Source: Branchiostoma lanceolatum
Lineage: Eukaryota > Chordata > Leptocardii > Amphioxiformes > Branchiostomatidae
NCBI RefSeq assembly: GCF_035083965.1
Contig: NC_089727.1
Coordinates: 21,777,769-21,841,768, forward strand
Direction of reading: 5' to 3'
DNA length: 64,000 nucleotides
Positions 1 to 11,722 of the stretch are shown in pieces. The stretch's first letter is position 1; each line of letters starts with the position of its first letter. The notes beneath the pieces were generated by a model. It saw only the letters and a list, made by a program, of their open reading frames with translations, was not told the DNA's origin and searched no databases. Both the position numbers and the translations under genes were made by a program.

Positions 1-2
1 AT

Positions 3-95
3 GTGCAAGAGATCGATTTGGAAACATGTGAAATGTCTGACAACGAAGTGAAGAAAACCGTGCGGTTTATGGGCCAGGATCCAGACGCAATGTGA
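3..95 (+). CDS. possible 3'-terminal coding fragment of a gene cut by the window edge
   Basis: Frame 3 is open from the window edge for 30 codons and stops at TGA (93-95). The C-terminus reads ..SDNEVKKTVRFMGQDPDAM, a mixed charged composition without low-complexity bias, which is what a short last exon tends to look like. It lies on the opposite strand to, and 1.3 kb from, the 3' end of the ASIC gene, so the two genes would converge. I do not recognise the family, and 30 codons can be open by chance; the fragment needs the upstream sequence to be judged. Confidence 0.28.
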   Translation: MQEIDLETCEMSDNEVKKTVRFMGQDPDAM

Positions 96-1438
96 TCGCA
101 GATAATCGTTATATATGATACATGATTATATTATTATATACATATCATTATATACATATTAACTGAGATAATGCAAACCTGATTGGTTCTTTATATTAGT
201 TTTATGACTAAAATGATCAAAATTAGCGACGTCATGATCAGTAATGAGCAAAACATCTCCCAACTGCAATGTATAACCGTGAATAGTTTTATCAGGTTGG
301 TAATTTCAAATCACTGATTAAGAGTAACAACGTAATCACCAAGTCGACGTTTCGGTGATCAAGCTGCCACATGCCTAGCTGCCATACACACTGGTACTAC
401 TTCGCACTGCATACAGCTAGGTGTCGCTACTACAGGACGAAGAATGCGGTCCCAAACGTGAGTTTGTATCCCCTCTCATCGTGGTTTATGACTACAAGTG
501 CACAACCAAAATATAATACCTAGTAATAAGAGCTTTGTTAACCTTTACTCTATATCGTAGGACGTGCACTAATTGTTGAACATCGATGATTAAACTGATA
601 CGTCTGCACGGCAACTTGTGAAAGCTTTCAGAACGCATCCGCCATCTTTCTTCAGCCTTGAGAGCGGTCACTTGACATGAGAGTCAAAGGTCACACAGGT
701 CACGTATAACTGTTGGGGTCCTTATCTTGTCTTTTGAAAGTCTCTTAAAACACAGCCTCTTAATTCCTCTATACGTAACTTGATTGGGACTGTATTCGAA
801 TTTCTCGTGGTTTTGCCCTTGAATTTCATTGCTGTACTATCTTAACAAACTTACAAATGTAATTAACTACTTAGTGTTTTAATTTAGTGGACCATGTATT
901 GCATGAATTGCTTTTTAAAATGCTTTAATCATAATTAGCCTTAAACCTGTACATTGAATACTACGTAATATACGCATCCAGATTGTCTTTTGTTGGACAA
1001 TATCATTAATTTACCGTTTATCGATAAAGTGTGACGTCATTCGAGCACTTGTTTGTTACTTGTATGATAGCTAAAGGAGTACATAAAGTATCCAAGATTA
1101 TCATATAGGCGTCAATATTTGAATGAAATTGAAATAACTGCTTTTTTAGTTTATTGAGTTTTGGGACCTTATTTTAAATAAACAATTCAAATAAAAGCAA
1201 ACAAAAAAAAACATAAAAAGGGATACTGAAAGTCTTAAATCATAAATTACGAAGACGATATGCATAAAACGATACCAAAATATAGCGTTCATAGTAATTT
1301 GCAGAAAATGTCATTGTAGCTATAATTAGAAAATCCATTTGGTGTGTTACGCCGAATGGCGGTTATACCGGCTATATAGATACAGATACAGATTGATATA
1401 AAAATCTATCACCATGTGAGTAATATGCGTTCTATCGG
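96..1438. other. intergenic stretch and presumed ASIC 3' UTR
   Basis: AT-rich, without a credible reading frame. On the minus strand an AATAAA hexamer lies at 1150-1155, about 285 nt past the ASIC stop codon, and is a reasonable candidate polyadenylation signal. Nothing else was recognised here. Confidence 0.35.
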
Positions 1439-4400
1439 CTAACTGAGAGTGGAGGTTTTGCTAGTCTTCATATCCGATTCTAGTGACGTCATTTCCGTGT
1501 CTGTTCTGCGCTTGCGCCCTGAGAAGCAGGGCTGTGTGACCTTCATGGCGATGTACGCCACGAACTCTGCAATAGTGATGACACTGGCGCCCAGGAACAG
1601 GCCCAACTGACCTCCAAAATCACCTGGCAGGAGGGGATGAATGAAAAATGAATAAATGACTGAATTTATGAATGAATAAATCTGTGGCCGGATACGATAA
1701 CGAGTAAATAGATAAATACTGTTGATGAAGAAATGTTCGCGGGGATTTAATTTCGCGGTTGGGAGAATATGGAGTGTTTTCGCGGTGGTTTTGAGTTCGC
1801 GTTTAATACAATAGTAGCGCTATTGTCCCACAACGGAACGGCTTTTCACTGTACACCGCAAAAACCGCGAATATAAAACCACCACGAACATGTCTGCATT
1901 TCCGGTAATGAATTAATGGGTAAATGAAATGCCCGGATGAGGTTTCTTATCCTTACTTCTTTTACTTGCAAAGCGAAAAACTTCGCACATACTGGGACGT
2001 ACAATCTCAGTTTTATGTATCTGATCAGTAATGTTCCGCCCCAGACGTGTTGCCAAAAACAGATTTTACCTAGGAATGACCCGATGGTGTACTGTCGCTG
2101 TTGGATGACTTCTTGGTAGTTGAGTTGTGAGAAGTACAGGTCCATCACCACAAAATTTCGCCTGAAAACGAAAAAAAGGTAACATTAAACAAAAGAAACA
2201 ACAAAGCACGACTGGGATAGTAGTTCTTGGTCCGATGCCGAATGGCCTATGATTTATTTACTCGGCATGTATACCTAAACGAAACATCAGGTGCAAGTAA
2301 AGGAATCGGATACAGAGGTTAAGTACAGGTTTTGACTTATAAGGGTACCCGAAGAACTTGACAAAGCAACCTGTGGTCTTCAATCATGGCAGAAACATTA
2401 ATGAACTGTTAACAACTTGACAATGTTTGTAACCAAAGTTTCCAACTTAGCAGAACTAGCCTCTGGCCTGTGCCCTGAGTCCCCTTATAATACACTCCAA
2501 TACTTGTTGGTCAAGATGTGGCAGTGGATCTCAAATCAAAGATCGCGCTGATTTCAACGTCAAGTTATTTTTGTCTTTTTCAGTGATAACGTTTCGTGTG
2601 TGTAGTACGATTTACGCGTCTTTAGTCACACATAGGTAATATACTTTGTGTACATTTATGTATGTACAGGGAAGGGGATTGTCACTGACACTGGCCACAC
2701 TCGGCAATAATGAGTTTAGGAATAAAAACACTGAGGTATGAGTTCTTCTATTTATAATGAAAAAAATTGTAATTGTCAGAAATCAGCCGTGCAATGTCAG
2801 CATTTGTTGTGCTGAATTGGTGCAGGGTTTACAATCACATAATACATAATGTTACATGTATTGTACAAGCTAGTGATGTGCAAATTGCCATTGCCATTTA
2901 TTTGTCTGTCCCTAACTGTTGACTCTCAAATATCAGCTGTGCTGCCTCGAGAGTCAGTGTAGTGTACTGTGACACTTGACAATGAATAAATAAATACATA
3001 TGGGCAACAGATGCATATTTCTTGCAATTCATGGAACTGTCGCGAGGGTCTGGGCGGCTACCATTTGGCGCCACCAGGTGACCTCAATGCGACCTTCCCC
3101 GCAGCAGTGAGGTACCCATTCGCACCTGGGTGGAGTGAGGATTTCTTGTTCATTATCTTCGCCGAGAAGATTATGTTTTCAGTTATGCCAGCTGTTGGGT
3201 AGGTCTGTATGTATGTCAAGAGCATAACTCGAGAAACCTTTGATGGATCTTCATGATTTTTGGTAGGTATGTTGTGGTTCTGCAAAGAAAGGTCAAGTTC
3301 AAAAATCGTTCACCTTGCGTTTTCCAACAGAACTGCAGCGGACTTTGAATGTTAGTGTGTTTGTATGTAGGCAAAGAAAGTGACGGAAACGTTGATGGAT
3401 CTTCATGATTTTTGTTAGTTCGTTATTTTACTCACTGCAGGTAGTCGGCCGTGTGGTTGAATGTGTTGATGTAGTAGTCCTGTGCGCTGATGCTGGGCCA
3501 GGCCGCGTACGACACGTAGGTCGGGAACGTGTTGGCGACGCAGGGGGTCGGGCAGTAGCACTGGTACCGCCCGTTAGCCAGCTTTCCTGTCATACGGGGA
3601 GGCAGAAGGGTAGAAAAGATTAAAAAAGGAAGGGGGATAAAAGACGTTCATGGTGTAGCTAGGATCTTTCCTGCAAACGAAAATGACGTACCTTATAGGG
3701 TCCTGCCACACGTGTGCGTACATCAGAGTGCGCGAGAGTTGCGCATCAACATTTTTTTGAGGTTTCAGTAAGGTTTGCGGGGGAAAAGATGTTTTCTACT
3801 TTGACCCACCGTTGTGCAGGCTAGTGATCGAACCCAAGAAATCACTTTTTCGGCTGCAAACTTAACCTAAACCAGAAACATGTCAATACGCAACTCATGC
3901 GGGCTCGTATATACGCACAAGTGTGACAGGGGCTTAAGACATCACTTATTCGGCTGCAAACTTAACCGAAACCAGAAACATGTTAATACGCCAACTCATG
4001 TGGGCTTTTCTTTACGCACAAGTGTGACAGGGGCTTTACCAGTATTTCATATGCCATATCGTGAGTAAGATTAACATTCATCATACGATCGTTGATGTTG
4101 TATGATTGCAAACTGAGAGCATCCTTGGGTGTGTATGTGTTGTACAAAATTCTGTTGAACCATATTGTTACCGAAAAGGTTGTATTAGATCGACATCCTT
4201 GGTTGGTTAGGTCGCTACCTGGTTGACGCGTTTATACGTATATGTGGCTGAAAAAACGACCCACGACGAAAATTAGCGCGTGCCATTACAGACGCATGTA
4301 AAGTTATTTTGACACTTATGAAAACAAAGCATTGGGTATCCTCACCTACAACTATGTGCAAACACAGCAAACACTGAGATTTTTTTGACATGAAACTCTA

Positions 4401-7400
4401 GGTCCCATAAGAGTCACCTTTGCTGTATTTATCACACATAAGCCCCAGGTAACATTTAACACGGTCCATAGTCTGTGTGTACAGGTGAATAACCGATCTC
4501 TAAAAACTCACCTACAACTGTTTTCACACACTGAGTCAGTTGAGTTGGCGTGCAGTACGTCGCATTTCCTATGGTAACATAAGGTAGACATTAGGAAGAC
4601 AATTATCGTTATCTGATACGAAAGCCCCAAGTTAAGTACAAGATGCGGTTGTTTCCTTTTGTGGAGCTTCCAAATGTTGTAGTTTTGAGCCTTCGCAGTC
4701 CATAGAACTACATGTTAAAAGTATCACTGAGACCATCAATCAATTTCATTTAAATGTATTAAATGCGCTAAGTTTGCCTAGGGAAACTAGAGTATCCCGG
4801 AATGATTATCCTTTCTTTATGCAATACTTCAAAGATTCAATTCAAGAGTAGACCATGTTTTTATCCCCTAAATCTGTGTTACTTCTAAGAGTAGAATCTT
4901 CCAACAAATGCAGGCTTTATAACATTTTTCAAAGGTTAACATCGTTAAACACGTGGTCGTGCCTTACCCGGCATGCTGACGGTCCGACACTGGCAGTCCT
5001 CCTTCACGTAGTCCGCGCGACACTCCAGCAGACAGCCCGTCTTCGTGTAGTTCTCGTAATTATCCAGCTTCCGGGTCGGGTCGCAGGACCCCCACGGCGG
5101 GATTTCATTCTTGTACTGGGCAATGGATGAATGCGTAAATGAATAAATGAATAAATGAAGAAGAAGGGTGAAATAGAATAATCAGGTGTTCAGTGTGATC
5201 GCAGAGGAGGCTCATGATTCAAAGTACGCATGCGCAAGGTCGAAGGTGAAGGCCCTGAATTTCTAACTACCTCTTTTCTTGACCATGCTAAATACAAGCC
5301 CGAATGCATATGGCCTCGGTTGTTCGTTAGCATAACAATGTCTAGACGTATTTTATTTATGTATCAGGGGCCTTAAATTTGCACTTGCTCCTGCGTACTT
5401 AGGAAAGTGAACCTCCTTATAACATGCAGATTCTGTCACATATAGACGACGCTGAAACAAATTGATATCCTCCGTTGTAGCTAGACGTCGCTTGGTTTTT
5501 TTCTTCTTTTTTAAAAAACTATTACTACACACAGTTTGATTTATATAGCTACATGGGTCCGGTTGTTTGCCGCATCATCTTTGGCCTAGATTGCCGCTTC
5601 TGAAAGATATAATAATTGCGTGTAGTTGCGGTTAATGAATCATAGACCGTAGGAGTCTACAATAACGGCTATTTAGAGGTAGCCTCTATCTCGGCCTATG
5701 AAGAAGAGCTTTATGCCGGACTCCCGAGGATATCCCAGAAAGTGAGAAATAGGCGACTCAGGTTTGCTGGGCACTGCTTCAGGAACAGCAAGGAAGTGGT
5801 GTCCAGTCTGGTGTTCTGGGTACCCCTGCACGGGAAGAGAAAGCCAGAAAGGCAGCCTCTCACTTACATGGATGTACTACAGAAGGACACAGGCCTACCC
5901 CCTGAGTTTCTGGAGAGGGCAATGGGAGACAGACGTTTCTGGCCTGGCAGAGTGGTTCGAGTGGCGGAGGAAGACTGACACTCGACATAAGTCAAGTAAG
6001 TCAAGTCTATCTTGGCCTTAGAACAAAGACTCACGAGGATGTTCTGGATGCTGGCGTACACATGCGTGCCTGGCTGGACCGCCGTGCCCTGGGAATCGAT
6101 CTTGGGCGGTTCGGAGAGCGGGTGGACCAGGAACTTCAGCCCGGCGTCAGAGCTCCCGCCTGGCGGCTTCTCCGTGTACTCCTCCTACATTTCAAATTGA
6201 AAACAAGAAAGGCAATAAAACGTAATGCCATGGCGACGATAGAGTGGCTATTTGTAAGTGGTGTTTATGATTAACATTTTTAAGCTATGTTTTGACACAT
6301 TTGACTCTAAGTTGCCAGGCCGCGTGGCTAATGGTTGGAATGTGTCTACTTATTGTTGGACAGCCAAGAGACATTTTGACTTTTCCACTAATTCGTATTG
6401 ATGAATTCGAATCCTTGGTTCAAACAATCTTCCAGACAGGCTAATTGTCAGGAGTCCCATTTTGAGAAATGCTCTAACTGAGAGACAGCAGTAGTGATTG
6501 GTCCCGAGTAATAACACATCGGTGACGGTGATTTCTAAACACAGCCAGATGAGCGGTCAAAGAAACGGGCTGCCTCACATTCAGAAATAACGTGGCGATC
6601 AGGAATACAAATCTATATACTTTCCTCACAGGGCAATAGGCATGACGTTCTGCGCTCCTGAAGCGTCGCCAAAAAAACGTAAGGACGTTAGAAGTTGACT
6701 TTGGCCCCAATCCAAGAACCACTGACCACTACGATCAACTCTATTGAAAACCCTACTTAGACCAATATTGACCTCATCTGAACGTTGACCCCATGTGACA
6801 CAGACTGACCCATAACTTAATCCGACCATCAACTTAATCTGACAATTGTAATAATCCTACCGTAATGGCATCATCTTACTTTTGATCTAATCTGACATTA
6901 AAACCTCATCTGACCTTTGGCCTTGTCTGACCCTTTATTTATCTGACCCCTGAACTCTGACCTGCTGTATGTCGATAACAACGTACAGCCCGTTGCCCGA
7001 CCCCGGGATGGTCTGCCTCATGGTCTTCTTCTCGTCACCGTTGAACGTATAACAGTTCCCATACGAGGTGAACACGTGCGTGAAGTTCTGAGAATAAGTA
7101 ACGCATACGTCATTTGAGATTCAGAGTTAGTTTCCTTATGCCATGTTGATTTGATAACTTGGATTACATCCGCGCGCGCTATTCAATTTTCGTCCATGTC
7201 CAAAGTAAAGCAGCTACAAAATGAATAAGATACATTAGTGAATTGCAAACAGATGTTACGGAAAACGGATGCTAATGTCGTAGAAGGCCAAAGTCAAAGA
7301 AGAAGAGGTGAAATAACAAAAATGAAGAATCCATGGTTTGGTATGCCATTCCCTGTGTGTTAAGTCATTGGTGCAACCTTCCTGACCGCGTAGATTTCAT

Positions 7401-10400
7401 AATGAAGGCAACTTTTTTTTTGGCAAACTTTATTCATTCGCTAGCTTACATCAGTTTGGGGGATCCAAGAGGATGTCATCCATATAATCAAATCAACATG
7501 TCCTTAGTTTAAGCAAATGATAATACTTTAACTACATTGCAACTCAATGATACATGTGCCGAAAAGTATTCTGACTTATTTTATTTCAAAAGGTGCGCTT
7601 TCGTCTTTATCACCGATATATTTAATTCTGGTATAATTGTATAGTTATAGAGATAGCTAGACTTTAATAGTGATCATGGGTTCATACGAATCGTATGCTA
7701 CTACACGTAGGCGGAGATGCTGGCACATGGGCACAAACATGCCCACACCGTGATTTACACAGATATACTAACACGTGTATGTATAGATGCTAACACGTGA
7801 TACAAAGATGCTAACACGTGTACACAGATATACTAACACGTGTACACAGATATACTAACACGTGTATGTATAGATGCTAACACGTGACACAAAGATGCCA
7901 ACACGTGTACACAGATATACTAACACGTGTACACAGATATACTAACACGTGTATGTATAGATGCTAACACGTGACACAAAGATGCCAACACGTGTACACA
8001 AATATACTAACACGTGTACACAGATATACCAACACGTGTACACAGATATACTAACACGTGTACACAGAACTGATGCTATCACGTGTTCACTGACGTGGGC
8101 ACAGAGATTCTAACACGTGGTCTCAGATCTGTTATGCTAATATGTGTACCCAATGACGCTAACACGTGTACGCAGAGATGCGAACATGTGGAAAAAAACT
8201 CACTTCTGCATAACACTTCAGCCCCCTCCACCTGCAGTCTTGTAATGTGGTCTCGTCCAGCACAAACCCTGCTTGTAAAGTCAAATCCGCCAGGTCGAAG
8301 TCAGCAGGGACGGCTGACACGTTGAGGCTAAAGCGTAATATGTAGAATGTAAAAGGTTTTGTGGTTTACATCTCTAGTGGCGTCCATCGCTATTGCATCA
8401 ATTGCAGGATATAACAAGCTGCTAGGGGGCCCAAACCTACACCACTTTTTCAGTACATCAGAAGCTATCTGCCACCTAGAAATCAAGACCATATGCAAAG
8501 CACGTCCAGGTCAAAAGATACAAAAAAGTTCTGCTGCAGTACCAAGGTCACATACCAGGGGGCCCAAAATCGTCTTTGATTTTCGGCTTCCCAACACCTA
8601 CCTACATGCCAAATATCATTGTAACCCATCAAGAGGTTCTTGAGTTATGCTGACTACAGTAGTCCGGAAACACAAACAGACAGACACATTCAAAACTATA
8701 TCTCCATTTTTCATGGAGATAACAAGAGTTCGGAGATCTCCATGAACTACTCTGTTGATGTAAATGATTTCTACATTTACAAGATATATGCTTGATCATG
8801 AATCTTAAGGGCTTTTGTGAATTTCCTAATGTAATAGGCCTAGCGATCACATGTTCGTGACCCTCTTCTTCCTTTCTTCCTTTTTATGGATCCCAGATAT
8901 CTCCCTCCCACTTCTCCAAATTGTTTGTTTGTTTGTTTGTTTGTTTGTGCCTTTATTTATTCTCGAAACATACTCTAATCGGCCCTCAGGGTCGCTTTTC
9001 ATAGAGGTCGAGATGAGGAGTGTCAAGGGGTCAACATAACAATAAATAGATAACTCAATGGTTATAATGTTATTTGTGACCCAATGTGCCGATAATCAAA
9101 GCTATGTCCAGTATCCCGAGTAGTGTCAATGCTATCAGGAGTTAGGTGTGACGTCAGCTGCAGGTAATATCTAAATTGACGTTATCCGCACATCCCAGGC
9201 CACAGGAGTTAGGATGACGTCACATCTAACTTCTGTTAACTTCTAACATCACTCGGGTCAACGGCAGAAGTTAGGATGACGTCACTCCTAACTTCGGACA
9301 ACTTCGGATGCGTCCGATGGCGTACGGAAAAGTTGCAATTTCACCATGATACTTGACATGTATGTATAATCAACTTGTGCTTTATAATTTGTTACCTTGT
9401 GGAAAAAATTCTTCATTTTTGGTAGTGCAATGTTCAATAACAGAGGAAAACGCAAACATGACTGGCAAATGAGCTATATCATAATAATTGTTGAATTAAA
9501 TAAAATATAAGTTGCATTTTTGTGTCATAAGCACTATGATAGTTGTCGAGATATATTAACATTAAAGTTAAAGCCACTTACGTATAGTCGGGTTCCTCGG
9601 GCCCAAAGCCCGCAGACTCCTCGTCGTAGTCGTCGTAGTCGAAGCCCAACTCGCCCGTATCGTCCCCCAGGAAACCCGCCGACAGTTCCAAAATCTCATT
9701 AATGTAATCCAGCTGGCTAGGGGTCACCTTGGAGAGTTCATACCTAGATAGAACAACCGAAGAGTTTTCATTGGCTGATGGTATCCAACGCGTTGCTTTC
9801 ATTGGCTAGATATGAAACACGTGACCGTGGCTATGCGCCTCCCTATTCGAATTCCTTGGTTGTAACATTCATTTTCATTGGCTGCCTTTTAGCATGTTAT
9901 CCACAATTGGAGTCGCATATCCGTTATCTTCATAGAGTGACGTCATAGTTCTAAGCAATGGATTGATGTTAACTTGACCGTTTAATAAATACTGGTGTTG
10001 TACAGTAGAAAATTTGGAATGGTAAAGAGTATTTTGTGTTTAAAAGGAATACTGAAACCACATTTATGTTCATCTCCGCGGAAGGGAATATTGTATTTGC
10101 TCCGTTTCTTCTCCATCATTTTCCTCTTTTTCGTTCCAAACATATAAGGTCAATAACCTTGACCAAATGGCTCTCATCATGATTACTAGTAAATAGCAGA
10201 CACCTAGTGGTGTTCAATTACATAATGTAGCATGTGGCAGGACTGAGCTGGAGGGGCTGGTCAACAGAATAGACATGTGTGTCTGTTGAAATAAACAAAG
10301 TAGTTTGTAAGACTAGACCATTAGAACACTATGTACATGTATCTGCCTCACTTGTTATAAACTCACCTGTTAAAGTTACATATGGTGACGGCGGGGAAAT

Positions 10401-11722
10401 CCAGCTCGTCTTTGAACTCGACCTTTATGTTGGTTACTGTATCGTAGCTGAAGTACGCCACAAATCTGTAAAAGGGAAATAGGACTGCATTAACATTAGC
10501 ATCATTTTACACTCTTGCGTCTTCTTTCTTTCTATCTTAAAACTTTTAGATAGTAACATGCAAATTCAAACCTTAATGAATACAGCTAAATGTCAAACCA
10601 CAGTAGCTCCTTTTCAGCATCCTCTCATACGCCGCCCGCCGCTTGGATACTTAAACGGTAAGCATCAGCCCTGGCGTGCCGGCCTTAGATACGTCCTCGC
10701 CTTGTTCAGTAGCACTGGTCAGCCATGCATCAGCCAATCAGATACTCCTGTCTTAATTGAGATAAAGGCTACCAGCCAACCACGTTGACTCCTGATATAT
10801 GCGCAGTGTGATTGGCTAGTAGCTTTGAGTCCCTCCTTTGAGAGCTATAGAGTGTTGGAACACTATACGAAGATATTTTGAAATATCGATTTTTGGCGAT
10901 TTTTGTTTGTTTGATAGCAACAACAAAAAATCGCCAAAAATCGATATTTCAAAATATTTGCGTTGCCACGCGTCATTCTTTAATTATTACTATCATGTAC
11001 AGTCCTGCAAAGTTATATTGATGAACATCGAGGCACAAGCCAAGTAGAGCGTTTTTTCTAAAAAAGGGGCGTGACCTTATAAATCTTGATGACGTAATCA
11101 TGACATCATAATAATAAGCATAAATTATCACCTTGCTATAAGGTACTACCTGGAAAAAAATTAAGGATGAGGAAGGTGTATAAAGCTTAAGAAAGGGTTT
11201 TTTCAAAAACTTCCCAAAACTCCTCAGCCACCCTTCAACAACACCTTACTAATTGCCAATGTGTAATTATTGATATTCAAATGTTTTATAAACCTTTGTT
11301 AAAGGTCAACATATTTAAGACAAAGCTATTTAGTGCCTGTGAAGTTGCATTTTTAGAATAAAGTTTCAAAGTTTCAAAAGTGGCGAACCCGACATGAGAG
11401 GACGCTAAATAAGCATTAGAGGATTGATAGCTACAATCATCGTCTCTGAGTTCGAAACAACACTCACTGACAACAGGCTGATATTTTGGATCTATCTACT
11501 CTACCAAAAATGACCGGAAACACACCATATAAGGTCAGATACAACTTACCTCTCTGAGATTTGCCACACTGCCACACTAAAGGCCGCCAGGAACAGAACG
11601 GCCCAGATGGCCTTGTGAACGGGACGCTTGGCGTTTATGATGTTTCCCGGGCCGTGAAGGGAGGTGTTGGAGGCGTATTCATAGTCCAGGGCCCCGTCCT
11701 GACACGAGCAACATGCCGCCAT
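1439..11722 (-). CDS. ASIC: acid-sensing ion channel (ASIC/ENaC/degenerin family), 488 aa, 11 exons
   Basis: Trimeric plasma-membrane Na+-selective channel of the ASIC branch. Model, 5' to 3': 11722-11550, 10465-10367, 9743-9582, 8327-8204, 7087-6962, 6184-6035, 5115-4968, 4568-4512, 3586-3436, 2161-2070, 1623-1439. Phases match at every junction and the sum is 489 codons with stop TAG. Visible: the N-terminal HG gating motif (H23-G24, context SLHGPGNIINAKRP), TM1 about 38-54, FPAVTICNFNR after TM1, exactly 14 extracellular cysteines as in vertebrate ASICs, the pre-TM2 FSQLNY segment, and TM2 with the GAS selectivity filter (439-441, FLGASVITIAEF). Start chosen at the ATG placing HG about 20 residues in. 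Odd: the CYHHVT stretch of ASIC1 reads SYDTVT here (64-69), without the histidines, and residues 118-143 form an acidic loop with 12 Asp/Glu and no basic residue. Proton gating is therefore plausible but not assured. Confidence 0.93.
1728..1905. mobile_element. foldback MITE, family 1 (copy 1)
   Basis: Imperfect inverted repeat: TTCGCGGTGGTTTTGAG near 1780 pairs with AAAACCACCACGAAC near 1876-1890. A second, diverged copy with the same GTTCGTGGTGGTTTTAAG and AAAACCACCACAAAC arms lies at about 33985-34195. It sits in the last ASIC intron. No coding capacity. Confidence 0.55.
3702..4038. mobile_element. MITE, family 2 (TGTCACACTTGTGCG ends), copy 1 with duplicated right half
   Basis: Ends resemble CCTGCCACACGTGTGCGT on the left and ACGCACAAGTGTGACAGG on the right, an inverted terminal repeat shared with copies near 17515, 19302 and 19530. 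Inside are a GTTTTCTACTTTGACCCACC block and a TTCGGCTGCAAACTTAACC block. The right half (about 3845-3934) occurs a second time at about 3943-4035, so this copy carries an internal duplication of one end. Intronic in ASIC. Confidence 0.65.
5742..5978 (+). pseudogene. LINE (non-LTR retrotransposon) C-terminal remnant
   Basis: A 78-residue frame beginning NRRLRFAGHCFRNSKEV and continuing HGKRKPERQPLTYMDVLQ, then DTGLPPEFLERAMGDR. The R-RLRFAGHC..HGKR..T-Y-D-LL-DTGL pattern is a familiar C-terminal tail of metazoan LINE polyproteins, downstream of the reverse transcriptase. No RT domain precedes it, so it is a 5'-truncated remnant. It is in the ASIC intron between exons 6 and 7, antisense to the gene. 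Confidence 0.6.
7741..8190. repeat. intronic minisatellite with 17 CACGTG boxes
   Basis: Tandem array in the ASIC intron just upstream of exon 4 (8204-8327). The basic unit is about 22 bp (ACACGTGTACACAGATATAC plus two bases), with variants containing TATGTATAGATGC and GACACAAAGATGC that alternate in an ordered way, giving a higher-order pattern of about 87 bp. I count 17 copies of the palindromic hexamer CACGTG between 7741 and 8170. The last units decay into unique sequence shortly before the splice donor side of the exon. Confidence 0.85.
9128..9300. repeat. palindromic short repeats centred on TGACGTCA
   Basis: Three related segments of the form AGTTAGGATGACGTCAC followed by an inverted CTAACTT occur within 170 bp. 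Each is a near-palindrome whose centre is the cAMP-response-type octamer TGACGTCA. Located in the ASIC intron between exons 3 and 4. It may be a small decayed element or a cluster of binding sites. Confidence 0.45.
10075..10272. repeat. dispersed repeat, forward copy
   Basis: Stretches such as GTGGCAGGACTGAGCTGGAG and GGTGTTCAATTACATAATG reappear as reverse complement at about 23040-23240 with substitutions, together with a flanking block around TTCTTCTCCATC and GGTCAATAACC. Identity unknown; interspersed repeat in the ASIC intron between exons 2 and 3. Confidence 0.5.
10873..10957. repeat. perfect 32-bp inverted repeat (hairpin)
   Basis: 10873-10904 is the exact reverse complement of 10926-10957, separated by 21 nt. 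The arms contain TGAAATATCGATTTTTGGCG. Located in the first ASIC intron. No terminal duplication is obvious, so it may be the relic of a foldback element or a structured RNA segment of the pre-mRNA. Confidence 0.75.
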
